From: Diplodia intermedia
Lineage: Eukaryota > Ascomycota > Dothideomycetes > Botryosphaeriales > Botryosphaeriaceae
DNA length: 64,000 bases
Direction of reading: 5' to 3'
Assembly: GCA_021495925.1 (NCBI GenBank)
Contig: JAKEKT010000090.1
Location: 62,001 to 126,000 of the forward strand
The translations under genes and the position numbers were made by a program. The notes under the pieces are model-generated. The model saw only the letters and a list, made by a program, of their open reading frames with translations. It did not search any database and was not told where the DNA came from. Positions within the stretch are counted from its first letter, which is position 1, and every line of letters starts with the position of its first letter. Positions 23,201 through 27,663 of the stretch are shown piece by piece.

Positions 23201-25091
23201 GACGCCGCCGCTGCGGAGGGTGGACAGGGTTGTGTCAGGTGACCTGCGGGTTGCATCACAGCTTGCCGAGGCCAAGGCGCGCACCAGATCGCCCGCAACC
23301 TCAGCACCCTTCGTGTCGCCCACCCGCGCCGGCCCGTCAACCTACGACCGCGTGCGCGACAAGGGCAAGGGCCGCGCCCCCGACATGTCCCAGAGCTTCG
23401 TGAGTACCCCCGGCGCCGTCAATGCTGATTTGCGTGTTCTGACCCGTGTGCAGGAGGGCTGGGGCGATGCGCAGCTGCCTCCACTCTCGCCCACGCGCCC
23501 GCCCAGCGTGCGCAAGCGCCAGAGCATCCACATCATGGATCTCGAAACCCGCCTCGACCAGCTCGCCTCGGAGAACCGTCTGCTCCACGAAGCCAAGGCC
23601 CGCGCCGAAGAGGCCATGCAGGATGCCAGCCTCAACCAGGATCGCCAGGTAAATGACGCGGTCGAGGCACGTGATGCCCAAATCCGGGCCAAGGATGCCG
23701 AGATCGCCCAGATCAGCGACATGCTGCACCACCTCCGCCAAGACATTGCTCGTCTCTCCGAAGTGAACGCCGCGCTGAGCAACGAGACTGCGCACCTCAA
23801 CGATGTCAATGCCGCTCTGACCGATGCCAACCGGAATCTCACCAACGACACCAACCAGCGCTATGCCACCCTGCAGGCCGAGACCCGGAGCCACGAGCAA
23901 CGATGGCGCGAAGCCGCGCTCGCACTCGAGCAGCTTCGCGTCCAGCACAGCACCCTGTCCGCTGGCATGGAAGACGTCCTCCGCCAGGAGATCAAGAGCG
24001 CCGTCAAAGACAAGGAAGCCGAGATCCAGCGTCTGCACGAAGAGCTCGTCGACGCGACGGAGCAGGTCAAGAACCTGCAGCAAGCCATCCTCGAGTCCAA
24101 GCAGGGCGACAGCTTCCTCACCGTGCGCGACGAGGACTACTTCGACAGCGCGTGCCAGCAGCTGTGCCAGCACGTGCAGCAGTGGGTGCTGCGCTTCTCC
24201 AAGTTCTCCGACAACCGCGCGTGCCGGCTGTCGACGGACGTGAAGGACGAGAAGATCGAGACGCGGCTGGACAACGCCATCCTCGACGGCACCGACGTCG
24301 ACATGCTGCTCGCGGACCGCGTGCGCCGCCGCGACGTCTTCATGTCGGTCGTCATGACGATGATCTGGGAGTACGTCTTCACCCGGTACCTGTTCGGCAT
24401 GGACCGCGAGCAGCGCCAGAAGCTCAAGGCGCTGGAGAAGACGCTGACGGAGGTGGGCCCGGCGCGGGCGGTGGCGCAGTGGCGGGCCATCACGCTGACG
24501 CTGCTGTCGCAGCGCGACGCGTTCGAGCGGCAGCGGGCGCAGGACACGGAGGCGGTGGTGCAGGAGATATTCGGCACGCTGGCGGCGCTGCTGCCGCCGC
24601 CGACACACCTGGCGGACAAGATCAAGGAGTCGCTGCGCAACGTGCTGCGGCTCGCCGTCGGGCTGTCGGTCGAGATGCGCACGCAGCGCGCCGAGTACAT
24701 CATGCTGCCGCCGCTGCAGCCCGAGTACGACACCAACGGCGACCTGGTGCGCAAGGTGTACTTCAACTCGGCCCTCATGAACGAGCGCTCGGGCGAGACG
24801 GCGTCGAACGAGGAGCTGGAGCGGCAGCGCGCCGTCGTCAAGATCGTCCTGTTCCCCCTCGTCGTCAAGAAGGGCGACGACCTGGGCGAGGGCGAGGACG
24901 AGATCGTCGTCTGCCCCGCGCAGGTGCTGACGGCGAAGCCGCCGGCCAAGGATCGCAAGGTCGTCCGCGTGCTGAGCGGCGCCATGGAGATGGGCGGCGG
25001 CACCGACGACGGCAGGAGTATGCGGTCGAGGAGCAGTTTGATCAGGAGTCCCGGTGTGCCTGAGGGAAGTGCCATGGACACGGCTTTTTAG
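2229..25091 (+). CDS. lah: giant Leashin (LAH)-like Woronin-body tethering protein, 7,620 aa, single exon
   Basis: One uninterrupted 22.9-kb frame. In order: Ser/Arg/Asp-rich N terminus (residues 1-200); a conserved W/C motif region (KIVDWWKDHEDVRKMEEYT at ~537, YIGVCRHCFDPYEPP at ~559); SR-like and Ala/Gly-rich hydrophobic segments (~378, 482, 725, 893, 1020, 1181, 1437, 2031, 3041, 5912); an Arg/Glu single-helix-like region (~1243-1427); a Lys/Asp/His-rich stretch; poly-Gln (~2808); then ~3,400 residues of Glu/Pro/Ala/Val-rich sequence studded with EDEW...KKKKGKKGKK modules (~1850-6500). A coiled coil (~7103-7290) and a globular C-terminal domain (~7295-7570; begins SFLTVRDEDYFDSACQQL) close it. 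Fungal proteins of this build, often labelled 'involucrin repeat protein', include Leashin, which links Woronin bodies to the cell cortex or septal pore: the N-terminal part binds the Woronin sorting complex and the C-terminal part binds the cortex or pore rim. Here both ends lie in one polypeptide, as in Aspergillus. Start: first ATG, ACAACCATG context. The family call is from recall; small introns cannot be excluded. Confidence 0.8.
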   Translation: MWSKITGKSSDASSHDGRRKEHGSSSSRRRAESMVSSSTARNPPSSRTEDRSDYPPTLSSRSNSYAQPAPSVSSIGTYATARDYDQKSERTAPSRVGFDDDDLRSLRSDRRRDDDLRSTRSERHRDEDLRSERSERRRDRSSSRDRKRDHRNGDREHKRKDKRDSKDSKDKREKEREESGKKPKTRPRSGSKLSEIVDEPARPKAADIAGRGAGAYDLPMASPTVSQYTAPYGPSKTGPTSPGYGRMDAHVASQFPGQDPVDFSNAYRPPPSALQSQTGHASDYYGDYGQSVQYQPGIRPDPPSVIVGTQPHLMSASVMPNPPAETGQGAAADFYGTLTINGDRPPVKPPRPLSMPGSFEEDPPAKPPRPNSMHSKMSTAAGAAGGAALGYGLAHESSNSHHGSSSHNSTSIYETTTSTTYHPQVSNQHVEDPPYYTAPSTYGPASQVYAESEPVLPAYAQSATSKPSKSGKHSSHSNAGLYAAGAAGLAAGAYGLHEHHAHHQHSSLPQNGGHYPSQVPAYSDLDMAMQHKTRGPVDKIVDWWKDHEDVRKMEEYTEYIGVCRHCFDPYEPPSMAPRKHHYHPHRRTSGGSLRHSRIDKGSRYGYSSSDDERKSKSHSWVAKGLAGYGIAKVGKALWWQNQDFDDTYSAKSGRRHRSSRSSRSARSRSGSRDRRSVTSRGVVRNRSRSRDSRASRGYTTERKDYKVVHHHSESRSHSRDRKSGLFSAAAGAALGASVAGAAVRRRSRSRSNSPPGYAIRKHHTEEPSSSASFFGLGEKDHRQSNHHQSTRHSVISSASRHDDTRSHRSAKENTGSVFGGMFSSGPSTATKREKAKTHAKKKKSFFNFGNSSSSSEDAGLTYGGSALSRHSSAASRRNSGRKNRRNSDEKLNATLIGLGATAAALSGLNSREKHRGKRRSEFGAVRGGQGHHGARHSSDRTRMPGSYMGSDSDEGEWESASEDESDTSSVDSGLAFGDYGPKSRKSMESLRSDASGTDKWSWRWGNKKDKRNRKSHDSLRAGAAGLAGVGIGAGLASAAAGDGRSSASSVPTPLQTVEPVATSDPNAFDAVRRSASITSQQHGQYGQPLVTSRPGAVPLQQPQPMTPVSNAPVYTTQAGYAPTPAYSAPSGPPVFSGGPSSKAPPTTFPGLTGHSELEERPPMPPRRASSPTNTHSSTKRDLAIAGAAAAATAGVIAASSHHGRSSSTSRRRTSSPSTRVDSPKTVGFDLTRGQKEKEDRERVKEREREREHDRELERERERERERERERELEVEIEREREYTRLRHIEEENRLQECRLQEQAEREAASRREAEEAEARERSRQEAKDKADLDRETQRILRERAEAAEAAAAREVAAREEMERRRLQHEAATREREKLEREIYEAELNRQREEDEAAKRQQEREEKFDYDIEARHRELRARERDIVEPEEHSSWNTPAVAAAAGIAAGAAVAGIAHDKDRDEKRSSKIEFDDDHLYEDEIMDPHYFQKKDTSRSPDRETSREREESIARSAAKKVMADIEERWKKPADKQDMEDFWAPPELRDRSPSSKVTSRSPDADVQVYHSPYVVVEPPYEPPYNFTATRDGEDHKSNRLHSVPTLNLIEPTPPVSLAGSLRGEHSSPPSPNMEARKDAAEAIKEAENEREKEERQRKRTSVTWGADETFHYEARTPESFREHYISDQDMNRHLPEDWVLQGDHAYADQHRYQGNDEIVVEADSPRSGRERTTYRPDVHDYRQSWSSDVASPVEEIKRFENDGRQVIESTSPEHTPTIITPGDEKYQTPFFETVPGFAAYDASPGADAEAGRHGFVEGEIVEEPVEEIIASKPKEAEPHMPGGWDDEEPLKEADTASWAEPKLSKKEQRKRDKAAKRASGDTLEDLTSSTGSLKDLDRDSRTESEAKFDEDVWDAPLSKKDKKKRDKAAKRASSTREESSSLPPTPIEEPKAEDLWEDVSSNKKDKKKKQKPDSVDRDPRDIEPNYSYPSASGEARDAKSDFGVAPSRMPEVAYDDSRRRSLDAGHQPSSAAPLSFATAAGILAGGLADSKRKEAEPDNLWAATTPSQQTPRAPSPPSSSMPYPSTSNGDHSSAAPYPVDPPTRSIPSTAFHEYDELADAKQPYKKGSRRRSRLGSGPGAGSPLRSEVAFDDYMGMDAAAAAAAATAGRDLSKASSESYEAANVPLPKDDSPPWSPTGEKDSRQKQYIYDEPEEFPIHAGVSMPHDPYGSPSPPRGEYPERGYALEDEGERKKHRHHHRPRSEDPADTRSVASDDRDSEGRRKHRHHRRRESERSDGTYDETRSSVSEGRYDDDGHRKHKHRKHRSTGDDDSKSVVSEFRDDEGDDSSRRHKHRKSKRESDIFDDSLRDRDSRSEPGDILERDDSERRKHKRRSKREGDLDDTASVVSSPAKYFDDDKKKDKEKEKKGGIFSSIFGKSKESLPETSSTRSLDKARDDNDVDDHKHRRRKHRSSTHGGSSYGSDDDSRSVVSSMSGRREKRLSGSRDDSGMDYSRHYKVHTTEKPSLSSTSSSRLSPVELSKFPSTFEKGVHTAPYVSPNAIDDSEDMLNHLVTKDDPITGASTPTKDKRNTYHGAESFLGLRARGDQSERLPPLPTIHHVPIAPAHFEHQDELENAMPMFTPLPRSRSTSPTEEGDGRRAAAADDDNGPPLSFPKVRPSGSPDAAAATTTTATATTPQQQQQFGNNNNRKSTPATSKRSSMMPRQTSATAVPIHFRGFGSRPSSEVGSPAAASWSSPSRPISTTAVPIPFLGRRASTGAHNNATSAAPRSPVSPQQHHAPSTDPLGTMATPPMLQQQQQQHQHQQQHQKHKRIPSTEFKGGSTFRPLYLVERNAARRGSSGGGGGAGGEDEQLPTLPSSRSPSVSQESGGEDWASAVEEVEVEVEGEEGDASFGEASERSSEDVGYASANEGDGDADDVFGSATSSPDLRHAGLRIDTGGAVRGVPDDLLGSQQSTPRAGAFGATDGFPGARGEVEKDDFVVDVPGAAAEKLSLEKEQAELALALDRDGEEKDWDADADKGTKGADYFAAAAAVMGGAAAAGFVAHELRKGRDDEDEKEKKTLEVEEQPRDTREEEVVLPTAVVEEPEAEAARGETSSPLTVVQRQFPAVVDAEPSEAVSSTPVEEPSTAAVQPSGEEPGPSNPSNLGHESTTPGITTTEEPPIVSRDLTEPAPAEDLAPAEPNTTVKEPASTAAAPVEERPTPTALDDFMAGEPDNAAIEEARIAADRERQEPAAAQPSSPTRPAPLTRTSSSSSKKKGKKGKKAAKLGTISPDDNNAGAGTAEAVQLSPEQVRETTERDTAEAVEGWFADDDATPSAAAAVEAAPSSVGEARPKSEEGEKSESQTPAAAAVEAPSVLLAREPKGGKKKGKKGRKSKSGSVSEGVSQQPADPAAVFEEAPPPPAAEEARDVMAPEDVPLPETDRSPFAEAPLQPEYKAETGRQPLAVVEEPERGAERAEHEAPLVVEREQLPLLERDVGVSDIAAAEQAPSALDAEAADAVDAAAVHEPLLVEDAAVRDQQQQQQPQLDHTPTTLLDPTPGSPVTGAAPQTVAAEETTPAFSAEETAPAFSAEDAAAQEQYAEPAREVEQPEAEFAPVLSRSSSKKKKKKGKKGGSVGSGSGLATPADEEMREPVVEQPAAAAVVEETPVFPSEEGIPAAADVVGVEEALADAGVTRAGDERVDEAAAVEEAVPVPELAPAGEVDPDAEFAPVSSSSKKNKKKKKGKKGGSGSTSAGLATPVEEEPIEKGPVFEPLAVHQPRVEEQISEEPVVEERIAEQPVAEQPTAQEPIIEAPMPVQPVAEEPEPTETVVQAPEHTVHEFATENRDFPAEEIPDVEPSTPAPEVNPEDEFAPVVSSKKKKKKKDKKSGSVSGSGFATPIEEPASTTFGVEEAKPSESTIEEPRQTVTQPTLEETSPAADLVPTEEKPVSVTEDITDAPVVDERGVQGVLEEGTAAVQPAEPEIAQPSFSTRFDEQAAPDAELQQAEPIETAEADPESEFVAVPAKKKKKGKKGRKSVSESPIDVATTPVEEVMQEPESKAPLMAPAESELDQFVEAPVSEAPNVDAAALEAHFEQPGSKDMPREPITEPVTTVEEGQVPHAVFIPLPDADNDQDLAEPQDEVHHDVPEKIGVFEPATSEQATVAEQVEEVRLEAEPENEFSLVPSKDQHQQEEDIVSAPEPFATPVHVEEVQEKQPHFLFGPDVPLSESHQEDPVEQVPLPEDEREEFKEAERAMEPQPIFEDMQEKQPSQFLGADATSPGPTHGNLPEQLSLPEDEHKDPWEADRAFEVEPVGKQAPHEQPQVFDEAARVMVETEPAVAEVQEKQPSDLFGAKVALPEGDDKQLPEQLTMPEDERREFDEAERAMEIGPERIPEEPVVEKGSEASLPTAISPEAAPVPVHSQVPELGAESRVLHEPSWEHEDTATATPKDDAEPVVSEIVGAPGSLAESHTFDEQAATPFVSEPQSELAVSDVEQISEPLAENQASSEPFALPQETATTASIHETLPEDEWAVKPSKKKKSKKGKKSKASGQSSVDITEPSTPAERSEPQILHEEDTINSLGTSHALEQPAENIEAVGGIDNVPEMGTATAAEREPDTRDREHGALHDLDRSITQETMPEEEQTAMGLSSTDNATEPNLAVEEPVSTLQPSTAEEAANIPLPSETEEPILSSDVANIAAVEQIHDETIAEPQQMIEPEHVKEAPVGETAALGQDPSAAIEAQPEDEWSVPSKSKKDKKKKKKRGSVAQTPIESSTPGSPRLEASGVEDIATVASPTQGDPAIIPVDQLQPAEENFEAASEITPAATDQPASGADDLRGPAPGAALMPIDPGAPVSEENPSNLMAEESREETPLHAGEWELPTQSKEVGEEDKERVVAPPTTGQGLVEEEAALADGQISSTTAATPLLETAEPVPRDADDAWTVDPAAVSPSAHHQQSIAPLESELAEELPKDIGAVVAPTPVVEEAVASPAVPEAAAAEDEWAYMPAKKNKKGKKGKKQDSIPSTPKEIEQAPEPFVEPVENERATDGTNLQSAPAETTGEESPAPFDEPPAPVEAGEDEWALPAKKKKGKKGKKGFADIVQEAVQAPETPALPERQLPEQASESGDKIEESAPVSLEFPANVSREAADEATDVDDVPFESSARGLETSITEEIPGEEQPSSTKPLSDVVTEEPTVAEPSLEQPKEADAEDLWAVPTRKKSKKKKKGKQMSLDEPATSPTTEHVEPKDVAGVLPVEEPRDMLEVEETRPEVVPELSQPETLPELSQPEASIDTTTPVVEPTDAGGIGEAGEANAEDEWAPAPTSSRKKKKKARKDKQGSVSEVLPTPDEAPPAVEEKAVEEHTPESKDVEFVSGEQPQPVVEPVLDVASEAVEAHDQENKDVDFVPSEQPQQEVDETAVKAVEKHIPDQRDLGPQLDIEPVTEELTDTVAFDEPSNEPTFEEQPAESHVVEEPFEASIEQTPMEQSLPSEPVVTDVASVQPPQEAGEDEWDIPVKQKKKKGKKGKRDSTPSTPPVVEEVAPAVVEESTVPLDTASPIVEESTPVTELPAPVAEESAPIAAETEDTMPQLSEEPKSLDDNDDLKDIPTSVELVNQEPSAPIEGESQQDVERTLSAADPSSTEAPTQETAPVHDAPHEAQPEDLWAMPTRKKSKKGKKGKQQSISTTPAESSEPQPEPEIVREQRLEDAPMEPQESTPIEAVADEEFSMPLSKKDKKKQKKKAAATPAAAAAVPMHDSPSFQDTVADEMPAEQEVPRAEKHTEWTAPPLSFADAANILTTELSDSKRENLEPQSLVAQPSSEAPFEHEGMEEVKDKALSEESAVPHIAEDITSKDITSEHMSQDVPQPGSNARGFVNAEPPREVEAPVPTESTEELPESEDKKFSSTSAPSIGFAAAAGILADAVAGSRRKEHSPEPFKSSEPTIEAASGIPEGHVLTTSPDTAHHDITHEIPDVPSASLGDTDAPKDPATEQREADAPTKDTIVPLETSMDVDETLLEPISAPVEAEVDPSEEFAPVKKSKKKKKKGRKSVGTETPTTEEPVLESKEVLSEPVAEAEPEAGPVDETPTPEAKPAENESATHDQAKEMTEPAFGSDEKRPGSPERDVDFAATLAAGLQDSGFDPSLVLSDPTFHERKSPPSSALEADFDDEFAWSKPKKNKKKKKGIAAPDVEGDSAVQDVAAQETPSHERSAEENSSQDPAFAAAVTSVLDDPTFNRRTPSPDATKEAVSDEFFPFQKRPKKNKGKNSQDDSPEAELADLSQFEGRPASPIGMPPDEVSRMISETLPDVAAEEPLSASKQSPTEVGKDITVEERQPSTSDEPIREIAVDSPAVEAPTDVPTAVENPAAEPGAENVEANDRELSVETAAADTSGAPNAVAEDEWAVPSRKKSKKGKKGKKGARDVSGQQTPVEQTEATASKAPVSTSWADQMEDETPIEIPAESGSLVKMLESRNEEPHAEKEVEATQEWDFPWNKKNDETKRMSVQEMAEQAMLPANEKGAGMEFEEKKVEEPFDARAVEEATTAVPKLSTKDRPAKQEEPSSAESQSSKIASLFPGLERVKRKVPPPKEAEPSTDSLEKKDSRSSLLSDRGSFERLRRGSSLHSKRSIERESSSEPHRRLGGLGHIMQQPTWGFPPDLAPDRDSAVNMNDTPILPSEPTFHTMVRDSGFHDGDHTPIEDEQQDFPPEPMQVDVETGPEWETSVRQGESAESVPMEDGNEKVPSTVTPVEQNNSPQWPDEDTAQGTEFTSPVESLTTTRARSSTLFQSSPSAGSILDTPLKQSDTPGEPRSIASSPPSATRELPQEPPASLFGDPTQQTTERSPPTSAPSRHLKSPSMCLNTIREYSPDESSLNKKGRPTSDVGMPDHGVKSLRRSFGSRKSLNDEMQSSPGHPEEDQASVIHVRDPSDAFHQTDQDGGRQRAGSIGDPFVDKQQRPSSAISDRSIGSHAGSIFARIKTPEQLRSPSSISARSETPPLRRVDRVVSGDLRVASQLAEAKARTRSPATSAPFVSPTRAGPSTYDRVRDKGKGRAPDMSQSFVSTPGAVNADLRVLTRVQEGWGDAQLPPLSPTRPPSVRKRQSIHIMDLETRLDQLASENRLLHEAKARAEEAMQDASLNQDRQVNDAVEARDAQIRAKDAEIAQISDMLHHLRQDIARLSEVNAALSNETAHLNDVNAALTDANRNLTNDTNQRYATLQAETRSHEQRWREAALALEQLRVQHSTLSAGMEDVLRQEIKSAVKDKEAEIQRLHEELVDATEQVKNLQQAILESKQGDSFLTVRDEDYFDSACQQLCQHVQQWVLRFSKFSDNRACRLSTDVKDEKIETRLDNAILDGTDVDMLLADRVRRRDVFMSVVMTMIWEYVFTRYLFGMDREQRQKLKALEKTLTEVGPARAVAQWRAITLTLLSQRDAFERQRAQDTEAVVQEIFGTLAALLPPPTHLADKIKESLRNVLRLAVGLSVEMRTQRAEYIMLPPLQPEYDTNGDLVRKVYFNSALMNERSGETASNEELERQRAVVKIVLFPLVVKKGDDLGEGEDEIVVCPAQVLTAKPPAKDRKVVRVLSGAMEMGGGTDDGRSMRSRSSLIRSPGVPEGSAMDTAF
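7790..21720 (+). repeat. dispersed Lys-rich modules (EDEWxxPxKKxKKGKKGKK type) inside the giant gene
   Basis: About 24 copies, some degenerate, of an acidic-aromatic lead (EDEW, AEDLW, EFAPV) followed by a 10-18 residue Lys/Gly run and then a Ser/Thr-Pro string (for example DSIPSTP, DSTPSTP). Approximate starts: 7790, 7945, 8066, 12028, 12358, 13063, 13399, 13822, 14263, 14740 (degenerate), 15799, 16450, 17213, 17453, 17848, 18158, 18740, 19196, 19388, 20308, 20722, 20980, 21415, 21680 (degenerate). Between them lie acidic Glu/Pro/Val linkers of ~60-300 residues. The alternation of positive knots and acidic linkers suggests intrachain electrostatic contacts or phospho-regulated docking sites; that is inference. 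Confidence 0.85.
14846..15386 (+). repeat. three tandem imperfect repeats (VQEKQP...LPEDER...EADRA) inside the giant gene
   Basis: Residues ~4207-4386. Three copies share the order VQEKQP / F-L-F/G / (P)EQ-L-PEDE-R/H / AERAM or ADRAF: starting near 14849, 15007 and 15242. Copy spacing is ~50 and ~78 residues; the third is preceded by an inserted acidic stretch. The DNA copies have diverged, so this is an old internal duplication. Confidence 0.75.
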
Positions 25092-26094
25092 CCGTGAGGT
25101 GTTCAGGTGGGGGTCTGCTTTTGGTCGGCGTTCGGTTCGGCTATGGGGTTTCGGAAGACGACGGTTCTGAAGGCGATGGTGAGGGTGGGTGAACGGGGAA
25201 AAGCTGACGGGTGGATTTTCGTTTTCGTTCACTGTGGCTTCTGCTCATGCTAATGCTTTGGTTTCTTCTTTTGTTCTTCTTCTTCTCCCTCCTCTTTTAA
25301 TGAGTGCGGTTCCCCGTTCTTGTCCAATATAGTTTTACCAGCTCGAGGTTTTCCTTTCTGTTCGGAGGGATGCATGGTTCGGTTCGGCGCTTAGCAACGA
25401 CGGTATGACCCAAGGCCGCGATAATTGCATGCATAAACAGGATACAAAATTGCACGGCTGGTGCGGTGGTTCACGGTTTTTAGGTACTAGAACAAGCGAT
25501 ACCATAGATTCTTTTAGCAGTGCTTTACGTGTGCTTTTAATATAACATCCCACTCGATGCCGCTTCTTCCATCATGCGTTGTCTGGTCACGTTCTACAAA
25601 ATGGGTGGCCTGAAGGAGGGAATCGTGAGGCTCTGCTTCGTGGCGCGAGTGGATGGCGCTTACGTGGTGCTGTTCGGGCTGCGTCGGGCTATGGGTCGAC
25701 CAGTTGGCGGGACAAGCAATGGAATTGCGGCCCAAAGCCTCCGCTTTCTTTTTTGCTACTGCTACGTAGTTCGTTTCAGTGTCGTGGCTGGAGACTCTCG
25801 GGGCGTTGGGCAGTACCGGTGCTGTGCTGGGCTGCCTGGTATCGACGCCGGGTAGCGCTTCGGCGGCCCTTGCGTTGTCCCGCACAGAGAGAATCGATCG
25901 CACGACTCAGGCCGGAGCGTTCGCGACGATTCCAGTCCCCACCACCCGTCATCGCACACCCCACAAACCGCATGCTCATGCCTCGCATGCCGGTATAGAC
26001 ATTAGCGCAAAGAAGCGCTGCTCAGAACTAACCGATCGAACGGCTCACCTCACATCCAGCTACAGCACGTAGGTACGACCGCGGCCCGCGGGGC
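25092..26094. other. intergenic, 3' flank of the giant gene
   Basis: Contains a T/C-rich tract (about 25255-25300) typical of a fungal 3' UTR. Open frames on both strands at 25514-25998 lack ATG starts or resemblance to any family. Nothing else is supported. Confidence 0.5.
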
Positions 26095-26889
26095 ATGGCG
26101 AGAAAGTCCGGCGCGCGCCGCTCGACGACGACCACTTCTTCTTCTTCTTCTAGAACCTCCCACAGCAATCGCCGCCGTGTCCCAACGACCACGACAACGA
26201 CGACGATCCCGCGCGCTCTCGTCATCTTCGCCGCGCTCGTCGCGTTTCTAGCAGCGCTCGTCCTGCCACTACTTCTTCCCCCCGCCGCCGTCGCCGCTGT
26301 CTCTTCGTCGTCATCGCCGTTGTTGTTGTCGCCGGTCATCGAGCACATGCAGCGCCTCTACCACCGCGCCACGGCACCGCTCCTCACGAAGACCGCCGCC
26401 TCCCCGCCTTTTTCCGTCTTCTCGCGCCTCAACCGCCTCTTCTTCGCGCAACAAAGCAGCAACAACATCGCGCCCTCGCCGTCGTCGCCGTACTCGACAA
26501 CGCACCCCACCACCACCACCACCACCATGCCATCCGCCGCCAACCCCAACGCCAACCCCAACGCCCACACCGTCGACGCCGACTCCTTCCACCCGAAAGA
26601 CAACGACGACAACGCCGACAACAAAGCGGGAGGAGAACAGAAACACGACGCCGCCGCCGCCGCTCTCCCCCTCCCCGCGCCCGGAGAAGGCTCGGCGGAG
26701 GCGCTGACCCTGCAGCTCGGCGCCGATGGCGTCAAGCTGGACGCGCTGGGGCCGATGGTGGTGAACACGGACGGCAGCCTGAGCCGGATAGCGAATTGGG
26801 AGCGCATGGCCGAGATTGAGCGGCGGAACACGCTGAGGGTGATTGGGAGGAGGAATAGGGAGAGGTTGGCGAGGTTGAGGGGGGAGTAG
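26095..26889 (+). CDS. small membrane-anchored conserved fungal protein
   Basis: 264 residues from the ATG at 26095. A Ser/Thr-rich basic N terminus is followed by one strong transmembrane helix (~41-69; ALVIFAALVAFLAALVLPLL), then a low-complexity Thr/Asn/Ala region. The C-terminal ~55 residues (GPMVVNTDGSLSRIANWERM...RRNTLRVIGRRN) match a motif I know from many short ascomycete proteins of unknown function (pattern: VVN-DG-LSRI-NW-M-EIER-NTLRV). In that family proteins are often only ~100 residues, so the in-frame ATG at 26527 is an alternative start that would drop the membrane helix. The frame is intact and the motif lies at the very C terminus as usual. Function unknown. The coding strand turns from C-rich to G-rich at about 26690. 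Confidence 0.7.
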   Translation: MARKSGARRSTTTTSSSSSRTSHSNRRRVPTTTTTTTIPRALVIFAALVAFLAALVLPLLLPPAAVAAVSSSSSPLLLSPVIEHMQRLYHRATAPLLTKTAASPPFSVFSRLNRLFFAQQSSNNIAPSPSSPYSTTHPTTTTTTMPSAANPNANPNAHTVDADSFHPKDNDDNADNKAGGEQKHDAAAAALPLPAPGEGSAEALTLQLGADGVKLDALGPMVVNTDGSLSRIANWERMAEIERRNTLRVIGRRNRERLARLRGE

Positions 26890-27267
26890 GGGGGTGGGGT
26901 GGGGTTTGGTTGGTTGGCGGGTGGAGATTTGAGGCTGCGTGAAGGGATTGTGTATAAAGGGCGGTGGGTTTTGTGTTGGAAGAAACAACTGTCGTTGTCG
27001 GGCTTCTTCGAGGTGTGTGTGATTAAGCTTGGAAGCGGTACCGTGGGCGTTTGTGGCTGGGATTTGAGAAAGGAAGGAAAATATTCATGAAATATGTATT
27101 ATCACGAAGCCAATACGCACGCACGCACACACACACACACACACGGGGAGAGACCATCTTCTTCGCCCCCCCCCACGTCCAAGTCCACCCAAGTCCATCC
27201 AAGTCCACCCAACCCGCCCCGCCCCGCCCCTCCCCGCCTCACCCTTCCCAAGTCCCCCTCCCCTCCC
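26890..27267. repeat. low-complexity convergent intergenic region with (CA)n and a 10-bp tandem repeat
   Basis: Lies between two convergent genes. It holds a (CA)n microsatellite at about 27117-27143, a C run at ~27168, three copies of a CAAGTCCAYC unit at about 27180-27212, and repeated GCCCC units. There is also a plus-strand TATAAAG at 26952 with no gene in the right place to use it. No coding capacity is supported. Confidence 0.7.
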
Positions 27268-27663
27268 CTACACATAAACAACCCTCTCCCTCTCCGTCCG
27301 CACCACCCTCGCCGCCGGCGGACTCACCCCCCTCACTCTACTCCCGCTCCGCGGCCTCCTCTCCACCAACTGCACGCTATGCCGCGGCTCGTACTCGACA
27401 TGATGGCGGGGCATCGACGACACGCTGGAGCGATGGTCGTACGAGCGGCGGGCGTGCGGCGGCGGGAGGCCGATGCTGCTGGTTCGCCGGTGGTGGCCGT
27501 GGTGCGAGGCGGAGGCGGGGCGCGCGTAGGCGGTGTGGGTGGGGACGCGGGGCGCGGGTTCGTGGTAGGGGTCGTACTGGTTTTTTTTTTTGTTGGTGGG
27601 GGGGGTGGGAGGGGGAGGAAAGGGTTGTGTGCGTACCTCGGTGGTGCCGGTGCAGAAACACAT
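27268..27663 (-). CDS. small two-exon MCF-type basic fungal protein
   Basis: Minus-strand gene too fragmented for a single ORF. Exon 1 is 27663-27637 (MCFCTGTTE), intron 27636-27577 (60 nt; donor GTACGC, acceptor CAG), exon 2 27576-27268. The joined frame is phase 0 and gives 111 residues ending in VVYV-stop. Many ascomycetes encode short proteins that begin MCF-, are rich in His, Arg, Ser and Tyr (here HHGHHRR, RRSYDHRSSVSS, VEYEPRHSVQLVERR) and have a tiny first exon; the match is by build, not by an assigned function. The intron has an 11-nt A run just before the acceptor. Alternative: a longer single-exon reading from 27804, but that would translate the intron into a Pro/Lys run and has no good start. 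Function unknown. Confidence 0.65.
   Translation of the reverse strand: MCFCTGTTEVRTQPFPPPPTPPTNKKKNQYDPYHEPAPRVPTHTAYARPASASHHGHHRRTSSIGLPPPHARRSYDHRSSVSSMPRHHVEYEPRHSVQLVERRPRSGSRVRGVSPPAARVVRTERERVVYV

Noticed and set aside
23337..25232. 631-codon minus-strand ORF over the C-terminal domain of the giant gene
   Set aside because: The sense strand encodes a clear coiled coil and conserved globular domain; the antisense product is an Arg/Leu/His-rich shadow.
25514..25998. Overlapping ORFs on both strands downstream of the giant gene
   Set aside because: Main frames begin at non-ATG codons, overlap each other and resemble no family.
26952..26958. TATAAAG box on the plus strand
   Set aside because: The only gene immediately downstream is on the other strand, so no transcript fits it.
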